From Achromobacter xylosoxidans (GTDB taxonomy: Bacteria; Pseudomonadota; Gammaproteobacteria; Burkholderiales; Burkholderiaceae_B): a DNA stretch of 64,000 nt. The position numbers and the translations under genes were made by a program. The notes under the pieces were generated by a model that ran no database searches, was not told where the DNA came from, and saw nothing but the letters and a program-made list of their open reading frames with translations. Within the stretch, counting starts at the first letter, position 1. Each line of letters begins with the position of its first letter. This document shows, piece after piece, positions 26,493 to 34,922 of this stretch. Location: NCBI RefSeq assembly GCF_014490035.1, contig NZ_CP061008.1:5270001-5334000 (forward strand), written 5' to 3'.

Positions 26493-28052
26493 CTACTTGC
26501 CGTCGCGGACCTTGGTTTCCCAGGCCCGCGGCTTGCCTTCCCAGACCGAAAATCCTTCCACGCGCTTGCTGGATGCCCAGGCGTCCGCGCCGTTGTACAG
26601 CATCAGCATCGGGGTCTGTTCCAGCATCAGGGCGTGCAGCTGGTCGAACAGCGCCTGGCGCTTGGCCGGATCGGATTCCAGGAAACTCTCATCGATCAGC
26701 TTCTGCGCCGCGGGGTCATCCCAGACCTTGCGCGGCTGCTTGGCCTTGTCGCCCGAAAACTGCTCGAAGCTCAGCGACGGGTCCAGGCGCGAAGAAAACG
26801 AGAACGAGCTGATCTGATACTTGCCGGTGTTGTAGCGGTCCAGCTGCGTGGCCCATTCCAGCACCTCGATCTTGGCGTTGATGCCCACCGCCTGCATCAT
26901 GGCCTGGGCGATCACCGCCACTTGATAGCTCGGCACGTGGGCGCGCTTGTTGGCGTAGATGATCACGGGCTCGCCCTTGTAGCCGGCTTCCTTCAGCAAT
27001 TGCTGCGCCCGGGCCGGATCGTATTTGTAGCCGCGCTTTTCCGCGTCCTTGTAATAGGCCGAACCCGCGTAGACCGCGGAATTGTTCAGTTGGCCCAGGC
27101 CTTCGGAGGCGGCGGCCACGACCTGCGGAATATCCAGCGAGGCGGCGATGGCCTGGCGGATCTTCACATTCTTCAGCACCGGATCCTCGGTCTGGAACAG
27201 CAGCACGTGCTTGACCGCGTCATGCGGGCTGAACACCGTCAGGTTCTTGGCGTTCTTCAGTTCGCCCACATCGGTGTTGGTGATCTGCGCGGCGTCGATG
27301 GCGCCCGACAACAGGCCCGCCTTCGAAGTGGACGGATCCGGCACCACCAGGAACTTGACCTCATCAGCCAGCGGACGCTTGGAGCCCACGTAGCCGTCCG
27401 GCTTGTCGCCAGCGGGCGAGACGTAATCCTTGTAGGCCGTCAGCAAGGTGTATTCACCGCGCTTCCAGTCCTTGAACATGTAGGGGCCGGTGCCCACCGG
27501 CTTGATCCAGGAACCGTCGGCGGCGACCGAATCCTTGGAGATGATGGCGGTCATGCCGCAATCGGTGCGGGCCAGCGAATCCAGGAACACGGCCGACTTG
27601 CGGTCCACCTTCATCACCACGGTCTGCGCGTCGGGCGCGGACACGTCCGTCACCTTCAGGCCGTTGCGGCCGTCAAAGTCGCTGCGGCAGCGCCAATCCG
27701 TCTTGGGATCCATGTAGCGCTGCCAGTTCCAGACCACATCGGCCGAGGTCAGCGCGGCGCCGTTGTGGAACTTGACGCCGTCGCGCAGCTTGAAGGTATA
27801 GGTCAAACCGTCTTCCGACAGGTCCACCGACTTGGCCAGCAAGGGTCCCACGGTGCCGTTCTCGCGATAGCCGACCAGGCCCTCGACGATGTTGAGGATC
27901 ACGCCGTCGGTGGTGTTGTCGCGGTTGACGCCGGGGTTGGTCGAGCGGATGTCGGCGGGCTGGGCGATGGTCAGCAGCGCGGCCTGGGCCGAACCGGCGG
28001 CGGCCAGCGCCAGGCTGAGCGCGAGCGCTCTAGGTACGAAAACATGGTGCAT
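26493..28052 (-). CDS. ABC-transporter periplasmic binding protein, family 5 (dipeptide/oligopeptide type)
   Basis: A 519-residue periplasmic protein with signal peptide ending AGSAQA, paralogous along its whole length to the protein at 21148 (PLLAKSVDLSEDGLTYTFKL, GTGPYMFKDWKRGEYT). The ATG at 28052 follows a GGGGAG ribosome site; the longer frame to 28079 does not. It is transcribed alone: a terminator after the GntR gene lies upstream, then a TTGGCGCCAA operator 42 bases before the start. Together with the importer genes at 28951-32365 it should bind a peptide or acyl-amide. Confidence 0.92.
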   Translation of the reverse strand: MHHVFVPRALALSLALAAAGSAQAALLTIAQPADIRSTNPGVNRDNTTDGVILNIVEGLVGYRENGTVGPLLAKSVDLSEDGLTYTFKLRDGVKFHNGAALTSADVVWNWQRYMDPKTDWRCRSDFDGRNGLKVTDVSAPDAQTVVMKVDRKSAVFLDSLARTDCGMTAIISKDSVAADGSWIKPVGTGPYMFKDWKRGEYTLLTAYKDYVSPAGDKPDGYVGSKRPLADEVKFLVVPDPSTSKAGLLSGAIDAAQITNTDVGELKNAKNLTVFSPHDAVKHVLLFQTEDPVLKNVKIRQAIAASLDIPQVVAAASEGLGQLNNSAVYAGSAYYKDAEKRGYKYDPARAQQLLKEAGYKGEPVIIYANKRAHVPSYQVAVIAQAMMQAVGINAKIEVLEWATQLDRYNTGKYQISSFSFSSRLDPSLSFEQFSGDKAKQPRKVWDDPAAQKLIDESFLESDPAKRQALFDQLHALMLEQTPMLMLYNGADAWASSKRVEGFSVWEGKPRAWETKVRDGK

Positions 28053-28093
28053 GCAAAGACTCCCCGGCGTGCGGCGCAAAATTCACGCATATA

Positions 28094-28103
28094 TTGGCGC
28101 CAA
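28094..28103. promoter_or_regulatory. TTGGCGCCAA palindrome, copy 2, upstream of the binding-protein gene
   Basis: In the context ATATTGGCGCCAAAATTAGCT, it matches copy 1 at 20 of 21 positions including the AT-rich flanks. It lies between the GntR-gene terminator and the ATG at 28052, in the only possible promoter interval of the gene. Confidence 0.75.
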
Positions 28104-28175
28104 AATTAGCTGCCCATTATGAGCGGAATGCGCCGCTTCGCTATCGGGGGTATCCCTGAAGGCGCCGCCGGAATG

Positions 28176-28207
28176 AAAAACGGCGGCCTTCATTCCGAAG
28201 GCCGCCG
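28176..28207 (-). terminator. Rho-independent terminator after the GntR gene
   Basis: CGGCGGCCTT and AAGGCCGCCG (28181-28190 and 28198-28207) form a 10-base-pair stem. On the minus strand it is followed by five T residues (plus-strand A run 28176-28180). It ends the hydrolase-importer-GntR transcript 31 bases after the GntR stop. Confidence 0.85.
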
Positions 28208-28238
28208 CATGCTTGCAGCGCGGGTTGCGCCGGCCGCC

Positions 28239-28859
28239 TCAGGAGATGTCCTGCCCCACGTGCTGGGCAATGATTTTCTGCAGGCGCTTGACATCGCGCG
28301 CTTCCAGCGCGTCCACCATGTCGAAATGCTCGCGCGCGGAAATCTCGATGCGCGAGCGCGTCACCCATTCCTTGGCCGGCGCCGCCGGGCCGCGGGCCCG
28401 GGTTTCGTGGATCAGCGCGACCAGTTCGCGGTTGCGGCACATGTCGTACATGCCCGCGTGGAAAGCCAGGTTGACCTCGTACTGCTCCAGCAGCGTGCCG
28501 TCCTGCAGCAGCTTGGCGAAGCGTTCGGCCAGGGTGCGCAGCGCCTTGACCTTGGCCACGGTGACGTTGGGCATCAGGTCCGCCGCCGCGCCCGTTTCCA
28601 GCAGGATGCGGATGTCGCGGATCTGCAGATGCTGGTCCGGATCCATGGCGTAGACGTGATAACCCCGGTTCGGGATGTGCGCGATCAGCCGCTTGGCCGC
28701 CAATTGGTCTAGCGCCCGCCGGACGTCCAGACGCTTGGCGTCGTAGCGTTCCTGCAGGTCGATCTGTTTCAGCCAGGCGCCGGGACCGTAAACGCCCGCC
28801 TGTATATCGTGGGCGATGCGATCAACCAGGCCGGGTTGCGCCGTTGCCGCTTTCGGCAT
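28239..28859 (-). CDS. GntR-family regulator (FCD subfamily), likely controller of the peptide/amide regulon
   Basis: A 206-residue regulator: GntR winged helix at residues 8-70 (GAWLKQIDLQERYDAKRLDVRRALDQLAAKRLIAHIPNRGYHV, with a longer wing than the 23322 protein) and an FCD ligand domain (AFHAGMYDMCRNRELVALI, AREHFDMVDALEARD). It is 91 bases downstream of the fused ATPase gene on the same strand and ends at a strong terminator. It is the only regulator gene inside the importer cluster, so it is the best candidate to read the three TTGGCGCCAA sites. That link is inferred. Confidence 0.88.
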   Translation of the reverse strand: MPKAATAQPGLVDRIAHDIQAGVYGPGAWLKQIDLQERYDAKRLDVRRALDQLAAKRLIAHIPNRGYHVYAMDPDQHLQIRDIRILLETGAAADLMPNVTVAKVKALRTLAERFAKLLQDGTLLEQYEVNLAFHAGMYDMCRNRELVALIHETRARGPAAPAKEWVTRSRIEISAREHFDMVDALEARDVKRLQKIIAQHVGQDIS

Positions 28860-28950
28860 GGACCACTCCCGTCTATCAAATCCGAAGCGCGTATTTTATG
28901 CGTAAGTATTCCCGGGGGACGGCGCCTGCGCCCCCTGGGATACCCGCCCC

Positions 28951-30606
28951 TCAGGCGCTGGCCCGCAACGGCTGCTGCTGATCCAGCCGCCAGCGCAGGC
29001 GCACGCCGCCGGTATCGGTGGATTCCAGCGCCGGAATCGCCGACAGCAGGCTGCGGGTGTACTCCTCTTGCGGTTGGTCGAACACGGCGTCGCGAGAGCC
29101 CTGCTCGACGATGCCGCCGTCGCGCATCACCACCACGCGGTCGGCCACCTGCTCCACCACGCCCAGGTCGTGGCTGATGAACAGGCAGGAAAAGCCATGG
29201 CGTTCCTGCAGGTCGGCAAACAAGTCCAGCACCTGCGCGCGCACGGTCACATCCAGCGCGGACACCGGTTCGTCGGCGATGACGAAGGCCGGACGGCGCA
29301 CGATGGCGCGGGCAATTGCCACACGCTGGCGCTGGCCGCCCGACATCTCGTGGGGATAGCGCTTGGCGTACTCGGAACCCAGGCCCACTTCGGCCAGCAC
29401 TTCGTCCACCCGGCGGCGCTTCTCCGCCGCGGGCATGTCGTCCAGCATGCGCAGGCCCTCTCCCACCAGCTGGCCGATGGTCATGCGCGGGTCCAGCGAG
29501 GAATACGGATCCTGGAACACCATCTGGCAGTTCAGCCGGTAATCGCGCCAGGAGGCCGAACGGCGGTTCACGGCCTGGCCGCGGAACAGGATCTGGCCCG
29601 AAGTCGGCGCCAGCAATCCAGCGATGGCCCGTCCCAGCGTGGTCTTGCCCGAACCGGAGCCGCCCACCACCGCCACCACTTCGCGCGGCTTGACGTGCAG
29701 GTCGATGCCGTTGAGCGCGCGCTTGGCGCCGGTGCGCGAGAACAGCCGCTGATGGCCGGCGTAATCGACCACCAGGCTCTTGACCTCGACGATGGGCGGC
29801 TCCTTGCCCAGCTGGCGCGCCGGCAGCCGGCGCGGCATGGCGTCCAGCAGCTTGCGGGTGTAGGGGTTCTGCGGCCGCTCCAGAATGCTGGCGGTGGCGC
29901 CTGTCTCCAGCACCTTGCCGTGTTGCATCACCACCATGCGCTCGGTGTAGCGCGCGACCATCGGCAGGTCGTGGCTGATCATCAGCACCGCCGTATGGTG
30001 TTCGCGGGTCAGGTCCACCATCAGCTCCAGCACGTCGCGCTGCACCACCGCGTCCAGCGCGGTGGTGGGCTCGTCGGCGATCAGGAGCGCGGGCTCCAGC
30101 AGCATCACGGACGCCAGCATCATGCGCTGGCGCATGCCGCCGGAGAACTCGTGCGGCCAGGCTTCCATCGCGCCCTTGGGATCGCGGATGCCCACCCGGC
30201 GCAGCATTTCCAGGATGCGTTCGCGGCGCGCGGCGGCGGACAGGCCCTTGCGGTGCAGGCGCAGGCCCTCCTCCAGCTGGCGGCCGATGGGCATGGACGG
30301 ATTCAGCGAGGTCATCGGCTCCTGGAACACCATGCCGATGCGCGCGCCGCGCAGCTTGCGCAGCGCGGCCGGGGACGCCTGCGTCACGTCCACGCCTTCG
30401 AACTTGATGGAGCCGCCGGCCACCACCAGCGGCGATGGCGTCAGGCCCATGATGGCGCGCGCGGCCTGCGTCTTGCCGCTGCCGGATTCCCCGACGATGC
30501 CGACCATCTCGCCAGGCGCCACCTCGAAGGACACGCCGCTGACGATTTCGCGCCCGCCCGCGCCAACGGTCAGCGACAGATTCGATACGGATACCAATGC
30601 GCTCAT
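28951..30606 (-). CDS. Fused double ATP-binding protein of a dipeptide-type ABC importer (DppD-DppF fusion)
   Basis: A 551-residue protein with two complete ABC ATPase domains. The first has Walker A GESGSGKT (39-46), signature FSGGM (154-158) and Walker B LLIADEP (174-180). The second has Walker A GGSGSGKT (315-322), MSGGQ (421-425) and FVIADEP (441-447). Each carries an oligopeptide C-terminal extension with NPYTRKLL-type motifs. This is the GsiA/YejF-type arrangement in which one polypeptide replaces DppD and DppF and powers one permease pair. Its start overlaps the stop of the permease gene at 30606. Confidence 0.94.
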   Translation of the reverse strand: MSALVSVSNLSLTVGAGGREIVSGVSFEVAPGEMVGIVGESGSGKTQAARAIMGLTPSPLVVAGGSIKFEGVDVTQASPAALRKLRGARIGMVFQEPMTSLNPSMPIGRQLEEGLRLHRKGLSAAARRERILEMLRRVGIRDPKGAMEAWPHEFSGGMRQRMMLASVMLLEPALLIADEPTTALDAVVQRDVLELMVDLTREHHTAVLMISHDLPMVARYTERMVVMQHGKVLETGATASILERPQNPYTRKLLDAMPRRLPARQLGKEPPIVEVKSLVVDYAGHQRLFSRTGAKRALNGIDLHVKPREVVAVVGGSGSGKTTLGRAIAGLLAPTSGQILFRGQAVNRRSASWRDYRLNCQMVFQDPYSSLDPRMTIGQLVGEGLRMLDDMPAAEKRRRVDEVLAEVGLGSEYAKRYPHEMSGGQRQRVAIARAIVRRPAFVIADEPVSALDVTVRAQVLDLFADLQERHGFSCLFISHDLGVVEQVADRVVVMRDGGIVEQGSRDAVFDQPQEEYTRSLLSAIPALESTDTGGVRLRWRLDQQQPLRASA

Positions 30607-31424
30607 TACACGCCCCTCATGCGGGGATCGAAGCGGTCACGCACCGCGTCGCCCAGCAGATTGATTCCCAGCAGCGCGAGCGCGATGGCCAGGCCGGGAA
30701 GTATGGATAGATAGGAAGCCTGCGCCATGAACGGCCTTGCGGCGGCCAGCATGTTGCCCCAGGTGGGCGCGGGAGGCGGCACGCCCAGGCCCAGGAAGGA
30801 CAGCGCGCTTTCCGCCAGGATCACCCAGCCGAACATGGAAGTGGCCAGCACCGTCAGCGGCGCCACGCAATTGGGCAGCACGTGGCGGAACATGGTGTAG
30901 AGCTCGGAGTTGCCCAGCACGCGCGAGGATTCGATGAACTCCTTCTCGCGCAGCGACAGCACCGTGCCGCGCACGATGCGCGTCACCGAGGGCGTATAGG
31001 CCAGGCCCAGCGCCAGGATGATGCCGTACTTGTTGGCGCCTACTACTGCCAGCAGGCCCAGCGCCAGCAACAGCCCGGGAAAGGCCAGCAGCGCGTTGTT
31101 GAAGGCCATGATGATGCGGTCGGTCCAGCCCCGCACAAAGCCGGTCAGGGTGCCGACGATCGTGCCCGCGACGATGGCGAAGCTCACCGTCAGCAAACTG
31201 ATCCAGACACTGCTGGAGGCGCCGGCCAGCAGGCGCGACAGCTCGTCACGGCCGAATTCGTCCGTGCCGAGCAGGAACTCGCCGCCCGGCGGCTTCAGGC
31301 GCGCCACGAAGTTGATCTTGAGCGGGTCATGCGGTGTCCAGAAGGCGCCCATGATGGCCGCCACCAGCATCAGCGCCACGATGACGCCGCCCAGTAGCGC
31401 GTTGGCTGCAATTCGCTTTTTCAT
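30606..31424 (-). CDS. ABC importer permease, DppC/OppC type
   Basis: A 272-residue inner-membrane permease: an N-terminal membrane segment, the DppC-typical DPLKINFVARLKPPGGEFLLGTDEFGRDELSRL segment, and a five-helix core with the ATPase-contact loop (VLGNSELYTMFRHVLPNCVAPL). The start overlaps the end of the DppB-type gene by four bases and its stop touches the ATPase start, so the importer genes are translationally coupled. Confidence 0.93.
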   Translation of the reverse strand: MKKRIAANALLGGVIVALMLVAAIMGAFWTPHDPLKINFVARLKPPGGEFLLGTDEFGRDELSRLLAGASSSVWISLLTVSFAIVAGTIVGTLTGFVRGWTDRIIMAFNNALLAFPGLLLALGLLAVVGANKYGIILALGLAYTPSVTRIVRGTVLSLREKEFIESSRVLGNSELYTMFRHVLPNCVAPLTVLATSMFGWVILAESALSFLGLGVPPPAPTWGNMLAAARPFMAQASYLSILPGLAIALALLGINLLGDAVRDRFDPRMRGV

Positions 31425-32365
31425 TCGGCGGTCACTCTCGGGTCAAAGAGGGGATAGCAAAGGTCGATGAACAGGTTCACGATCACGTAGACCACGCCCA
31501 CGAACAGCAGACAGCCCTGGATCACGGGGTAATCGCGGGCGAAGATGGAGTCCACCAGCAGACGTCCCAGGCCGGGGATGGTGAACACCGTCTCCACCAC
31601 GGCGATGCCGCCCAGCAGGTTGCCCAGCACCAGGCCGATCAGCGTCCAGGTGGGACCGAAGGCATTGCGGAAGGCGTGGCGCATCAGCACCGCGGATTCC
31701 GACAGGCCCTTGGCCCGCGCATGGGTGATGTAGTCCAGCCGCAGCACTTCCAGCGTGCTGGCCCGCGCCATGCGCATCAGCACGCCGATCTCATGCAGGA
31801 ACAGCGTCAGGATGGGCATGGCCAGGTACAACAGGCCGGCCTTCCAGTCTTCACCGATGGACACGTAGCCCACCACCGGCAGCCATTGCAGCTTGAGGCC
31901 GAAGAAGATCAGCAGCAGCAGGCCCAGCCAGAAGGTCGGAATCGACACCAGCAGCGTGGCCGTGCCGACCAGGAACAGGTCGGGCGCCTTGTTCTGCTTC
32001 CAGGCGGCGATCATGCCGGCCGGCACCGCCACCAGCGCGGCGAACAGCACCGCCACCACCACCACGCGGCCGCTGATCAGGAAGCGGTCCCACACCAGCG
32101 GCAGCACCGGCTGGCCGGTATTGATGGACGAACCCAGGTCCCCGTGCAGCATGTTGCCGAACCATATGCCGAACTGGGTAAGCCAGGTCTGGTCCAGCCC
32201 CAGCCGCTCCCGCAGGTCGGCCAGCGCGGCCGGCGTCGCCAGGTCGCCCAGCAGCAGTTGGGCTGGGTCGCCCGGGATGAGCCGGATCATCACGAACACC
32301 GCCACCGCCACAATCAGCAGCGTCGGTATGGCCATGACGATCCGGGATAGCGCGAAACGCAGCAT
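31421..32365 (-). CDS. ABC importer permease, DppB/OppB type
   Basis: A 314-residue inner-membrane permease with six membrane segments. It shows the DppB opening (FALSRIVMAIPTLLIVAVAVFVMIRLIPGDPA), a long periplasmic loop, and the EAA-type loop ARAKGLSESAVLMRHAFRNAFGP for docking to the ATPase. It forms a heterodimer with the DppC-type product. It lies 61 bases downstream of the hydrolase gene and is probably in the same transcript. Confidence 0.93.
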   Translation of the reverse strand: MLRFALSRIVMAIPTLLIVAVAVFVMIRLIPGDPAQLLLGDLATPAALADLRERLGLDQTWLTQFGIWFGNMLHGDLGSSINTGQPVLPLVWDRFLISGRVVVVAVLFAALVAVPAGMIAAWKQNKAPDLFLVGTATLLVSIPTFWLGLLLLIFFGLKLQWLPVVGYVSIGEDWKAGLLYLAMPILTLFLHEIGVLMRMARASTLEVLRLDYITHARAKGLSESAVLMRHAFRNAFGPTWTLIGLVLGNLLGGIAVVETVFTIPGLGRLLVDSIFARDYPVIQGCLLFVGVVYVIVNLFIDLCYPLFDPRVTAE

Positions 32366-32426
32366 GCCCCTCTCCTATTCCTGGTCGCGGACTCGCGGAT
32401 GCCCGCAAGCGCCGCGTCCGCCGGTC

Positions 32427-33296
32427 TCAGTTGTCTTCATGCCGCAACTTGCGCAGGGCGGCGGCCAGGAAGTCCTGCACCTGGCCCACGCACTTCAAGC
32501 CGTCATGCGGCACGTTTTCCACCACGTCCAGCACCGCGTTCACGCCCTGCGCTTCGAACGAACGGCGCAGCGACTCCAGGCGCTCCGGGCGGGTACTGCC
32601 GGCGGAGTTCGCGCCAGGCATGAAGAACTTGCCGCCTTCGCGGTGGGTGATTTCCCAGGTTTCCAGGTCGGCCTTGCCAACGATCATGTGGACCGCCACC
32701 TGCTTGAGCGCTTCGATGTCGATGCGCTTGCCGAAACGGGCCTCGGCATCGCGCACGCCCACCCACCAATCCTGGCCGGGATCCAGCAACGTGACCGAGC
32801 CCGGCGCGCCGATCGACACGGCCCACAGGCTTTCGGGGTGCAGGTAGGCGAACCGGTTGACGAACTGGCCGCCGCCCGAATAGCCGAACAGGCCGAACTT
32901 CTTGAAGTCGCAGCCGAACTTCTCGCCCACTTCCGCCACCATGTCCAGCAGGATCTCGTCGTAGCGGATGTCGCCTTCGCGCAATTGCTTGAAACCGTCG
33001 CGGTTGCCGTCGCCCAGCGGGCTTACGGGGAACAGCGGGCACAGCACGATGCAGTCGTTCCAGCGGGCGAACTCCGCGAACGCGTCGCGGTATTCCACGA
33101 AGGCGCGGCCGGTGCCGTGCATGATCACCACCAGCTGCATGGGATGCCTGGCGCTGTCGATGTGCGGCGGGACATAGGTGCAGTAGGAAAAGCGCGGGTC
33201 GGAGCGGGCGGCGAAGACGGTGCTGTGGCCCAGGTCGTACATGGCCCGCGCGCGGGCGGCGTCGGGCTGGATGGCGGGTGCTGCGTTGGACTGCAT
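32427..33296 (-). CDS. Alpha/beta-hydrolase (esterase/amidase-like)
   Basis: A 289-residue serine hydrolase. The nucleophile elbow is GYSGGG (Ser near residue 143), preceded by the oxyanion-type LVVIMHGTGRAF; the likely acid and histidine are in the region HMIVGKADLE and near VPHDGLKC. There is no signal peptide, so it acts in the cytoplasm. The ATG at 33296 was preferred to the 30-residue extension, which runs through the operator. It is the first gene of the hydrolase-DppB-DppC-DppDF-GntR operon, which suggests that it cleaves the imported compound. The bond it cleaves is not known. Confidence 0.82.
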   Translation of the reverse strand: MQSNAAPAIQPDAARARAMYDLGHSTVFAARSDPRFSYCTYVPPHIDSARHPMQLVVIMHGTGRAFVEYRDAFAEFARWNDCIVLCPLFPVSPLGDGNRDGFKQLREGDIRYDEILLDMVAEVGEKFGCDFKKFGLFGYSGGGQFVNRFAYLHPESLWAVSIGAPGSVTLLDPGQDWWVGVRDAEARFGKRIDIEALKQVAVHMIVGKADLETWEITHREGGKFFMPGANSAGSTRPERLESLRRSFEAQGVNAVLDVVENVPHDGLKCVGQVQDFLAAALRKLRHEDN

Positions 33297-33361
33297 GATT
33301 TCCTCGTTTCCATGGCCGCGGGGCCGATGGTCTATGCCGGTGGTCGAAATAATGATCACAT

Positions 33362-33377
33362 AAATTGGCGCCAATTT
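33362..33377. promoter_or_regulatory. TTGGCGCCAA palindrome, copy 3, upstream of the importer operon
   Basis: Here the dyad is extended to a perfect 16-base palindrome, AAATTGGCGCCAATTT (core 33365-33374), centred about 73 bases before the hydrolase ATG. It shares the core and AT-rich flanks with the copies at 19896 and 28094. Confidence 0.75.
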
Positions 33378-33426
33378 TAGGCGCACGTATTCCGGCGCAA
33401 CAAGGCAGGGGATTCCCTAGGAACGT

Positions 33427-33451
33427 AAAAAGGGAGCGCCGCGGCGCTCCC
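33427..33451 (-). terminator. Rho-independent terminator after the DUF808 gene
   Basis: GGGAGCGCC and GGCGCTCCC (33432-33440 and 33443-33451) form a 9-base-pair stem. On the minus strand it is followed by five T residues (plus-strand 33427-33431). Confidence 0.85.
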
Positions 33452-33498
33452 CTGGATGGCGCCGGCGCCCCCGCTCAGCGGGCCGGCGCCAGTCCGCC

Positions 33499-34416
33499 TC
33501 AGCCTTTCTTGAACAGCCGCCTGGCGAGGCTGACCGCCCCCAGCACCACGGCTCCGGCCACGATGCCGAACAAGGCATTGAGCAAGGTGGCCGTGAGCGC
33601 CTGCACCACCCCGCCCCCGCCCACCGCGGCGGCGGCCTGGTCGACCGCAGCCTGCACCGGCGCAATGCCGTGCGTCAGGATGGCGCCGCCCACCATGAAC
33701 ATGGCCGCGGTGCCGACCACCGAAAGGGTCTTCATCAGATAGGGCGCCGCGCCCACGATGCGCCGTCCCAGCCAGGCCACCGCCTGGGACGATTTCTGGC
33801 TCAGGTATAGGCCCAGGTCGTCCAGCTTGACGATGCCGGCCACCAGGCCGTAGACCCCGACCGTCATCGCGATGGCGATGACCGACAGCACCAGCACCTG
33901 CCGGGTAAAGTCGGCGCCCGCCACCGCCCCCAGGCTGATGACGATGATTTCCGCCGACAGGATGAAGTCCGTGCGTATCGCGCCTTTGATCTTGTCTCGC
34001 TCGAAGGCCACCATGTCGACCGTATCATCCTGCAGGGCCTGGGCGCGCGCGGCGTGGTTGCCTTCGTCCGAATCGCCGTGCGGCAGGAACTTGTGCGCCA
34101 GCTTCTCCACGCCTTCGTAGCAGAGAAAGGCCCCGCCCACCATCAGCAGGGGCGTCACGGCCCAGGGCGCGAAGGCGCTGATCAGCAGCGCCGCCGGCAC
34201 CAGGATCAGCTTGTTGATGAAGGAGCCCTTGGCCACCGCCCAGACGACCGGCAGTTCCCGGTTGACCGGCACGCCCGTAACCTGCTGGGCGTTCAACGCC
34301 AGGTCGTCGCCCAGCACCCCGGCCGTTTTCTTGGCCGCGACCTTGGTCATGACGGACACGTCGTCCAATATGGTCGCGATATCGTCAAACAGTGCGAAGA
34401 AGCTGCTTCCCGCCAT
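33499..34416 (-). CDS. DUF808-family inner-membrane protein (YedI-like)
   Basis: A 305-residue membrane protein with the family opening [43 protein letters not shown]. About eight hydrophobic segments follow, and the charged cytoplasmic loop ([25 protein letters not shown]) in the middle is conserved in the family. The function of DUF808 proteins is not established. The ATG at 34416 has a good AGGGGA ribosome site, whereas the upstream extension has none. It is monocistronic, with its own terminator and a dyad in its leader. Confidence 0.88.
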   Translation of the reverse strand: MAGSSFFALFDDIATILDDVSVMTKVAAKKTAGVLGDDLALNAQQVTGVPVNRELPVVWAVAKGSFINKLILVPAALLISAFAPWAVTPLLMVGGAFLCYEGVEKLAHKFLPHGDSDEGNHAARAQALQDDTVDMVAFERDKIKGAIRTDFILSAEIIVISLGAVAGADFTRQVLVLSVIAIAMTVGVYGLVAGIVKLDDLGLYLSQKSSQAVAWLGRRIVGAAPYLMKTLSVVGTAAMFMVGGAILTHGIAPVQAAVDQAAAAVGGGGVVQALTATLLNALFGIVAGAVVLGAVSLARRLFKKG

Positions 34417-34425
34417 CAAGAATCC

Positions 34426-34458
34426 CCTGTGCCTCGAAAGGATTTTCGAGTGTACAGG
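34426..34458. promoter_or_regulatory. Dyad in the leader of the DUF808 gene
   Basis: CTCGAAA (34433-34439) pairs with TTTCGAG (34444-34450) around GGAT, and the outer CCTGT/ACAGG (34426-34430 and 34454-34458) extends the symmetry. It ends ten bases before the start codon and covers the ribosome-site region, so it could be an operator or a leader hairpin. Confidence 0.4.
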
Positions 34459-34588
34459 CGGCCGGCGTCCGCCAAGCGTCGCCCGCCTGGCCGTTTTCAC
34501 TTCTTTTCTGTCCGTAACCCCGATGGCGCGGCCGGGCAGCCCGGCCTACCCTGGCGGCTGGACCCGACTATTGCCCCCAGGAGGCCAC

Positions 34589-34897
34589 ATGCTTGCCTTG
34601 CGACCCAGCTGCGAACACTGCGATGCGGCGCTGCCGCCAGACTCCGCCGCCGCCCGCATATGCAGTTTTGAATGCACCTTCTGCGCCGCTTGCGCCGAAG
34701 GATTGCTGGGCAATGTCTGCCCCAATTGCGGCGGCGGCTTCGCGCCCCGGCCGGTCCGCCCCGCCAGCGACCGCAAGGGCGGCAACTTCCTGGGCAAGTA
34801 CCCGGCCAGCACCGAGCGCAAGCATCGTCCGGTCGACCTGGCCGCGCACGACGCCTTGCGCCGCAGCCTGGACGGCGTTCCGCCGGAACGCCGCTAG
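34589..34897 (+). CDS. DUF1272 zinc-ribbon protein
   Basis: A 102-residue protein that starts MLALRPSCEHCDAALPPDS and carries eight cysteines in CxxC pairs within its first 50 residues (CEHC, C-x3-CTFC-x2-C, CPNC), the pattern of DUF1272, a small zinc-binding family of unknown role. The basic C-terminal tail (residues 55-102) is variable. The ATG at 34589 follows a strong CAGGAGG ribosome site. It stands alone between the DUF808 gene and the ytfE gene. Confidence 0.85.
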   Translation: MLALRPSCEHCDAALPPDSAAARICSFECTFCAACAEGLLGNVCPNCGGGFAPRPVRPASDRKGGNFLGKYPASTERKHRPVDLAAHDALRRSLDGVPPERR

Positions 34898-34922
34898 CGG
34901 CTGCAACACCCGAACGCGGGCG

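Noticed and set aside
28900..28945. A terminator between the fused ATPase gene and the GntR gene
   Set aside because: GC-rich complementary stretches exist but the stem is bulged and no T run follows; read-through into the GntR gene is more likely.
34426..34458. LexA (SOS) box before the DUF808 gene
   Set aside because: CTGT and ACAG are present but 23 bases apart rather than the 8 of a LexA site.
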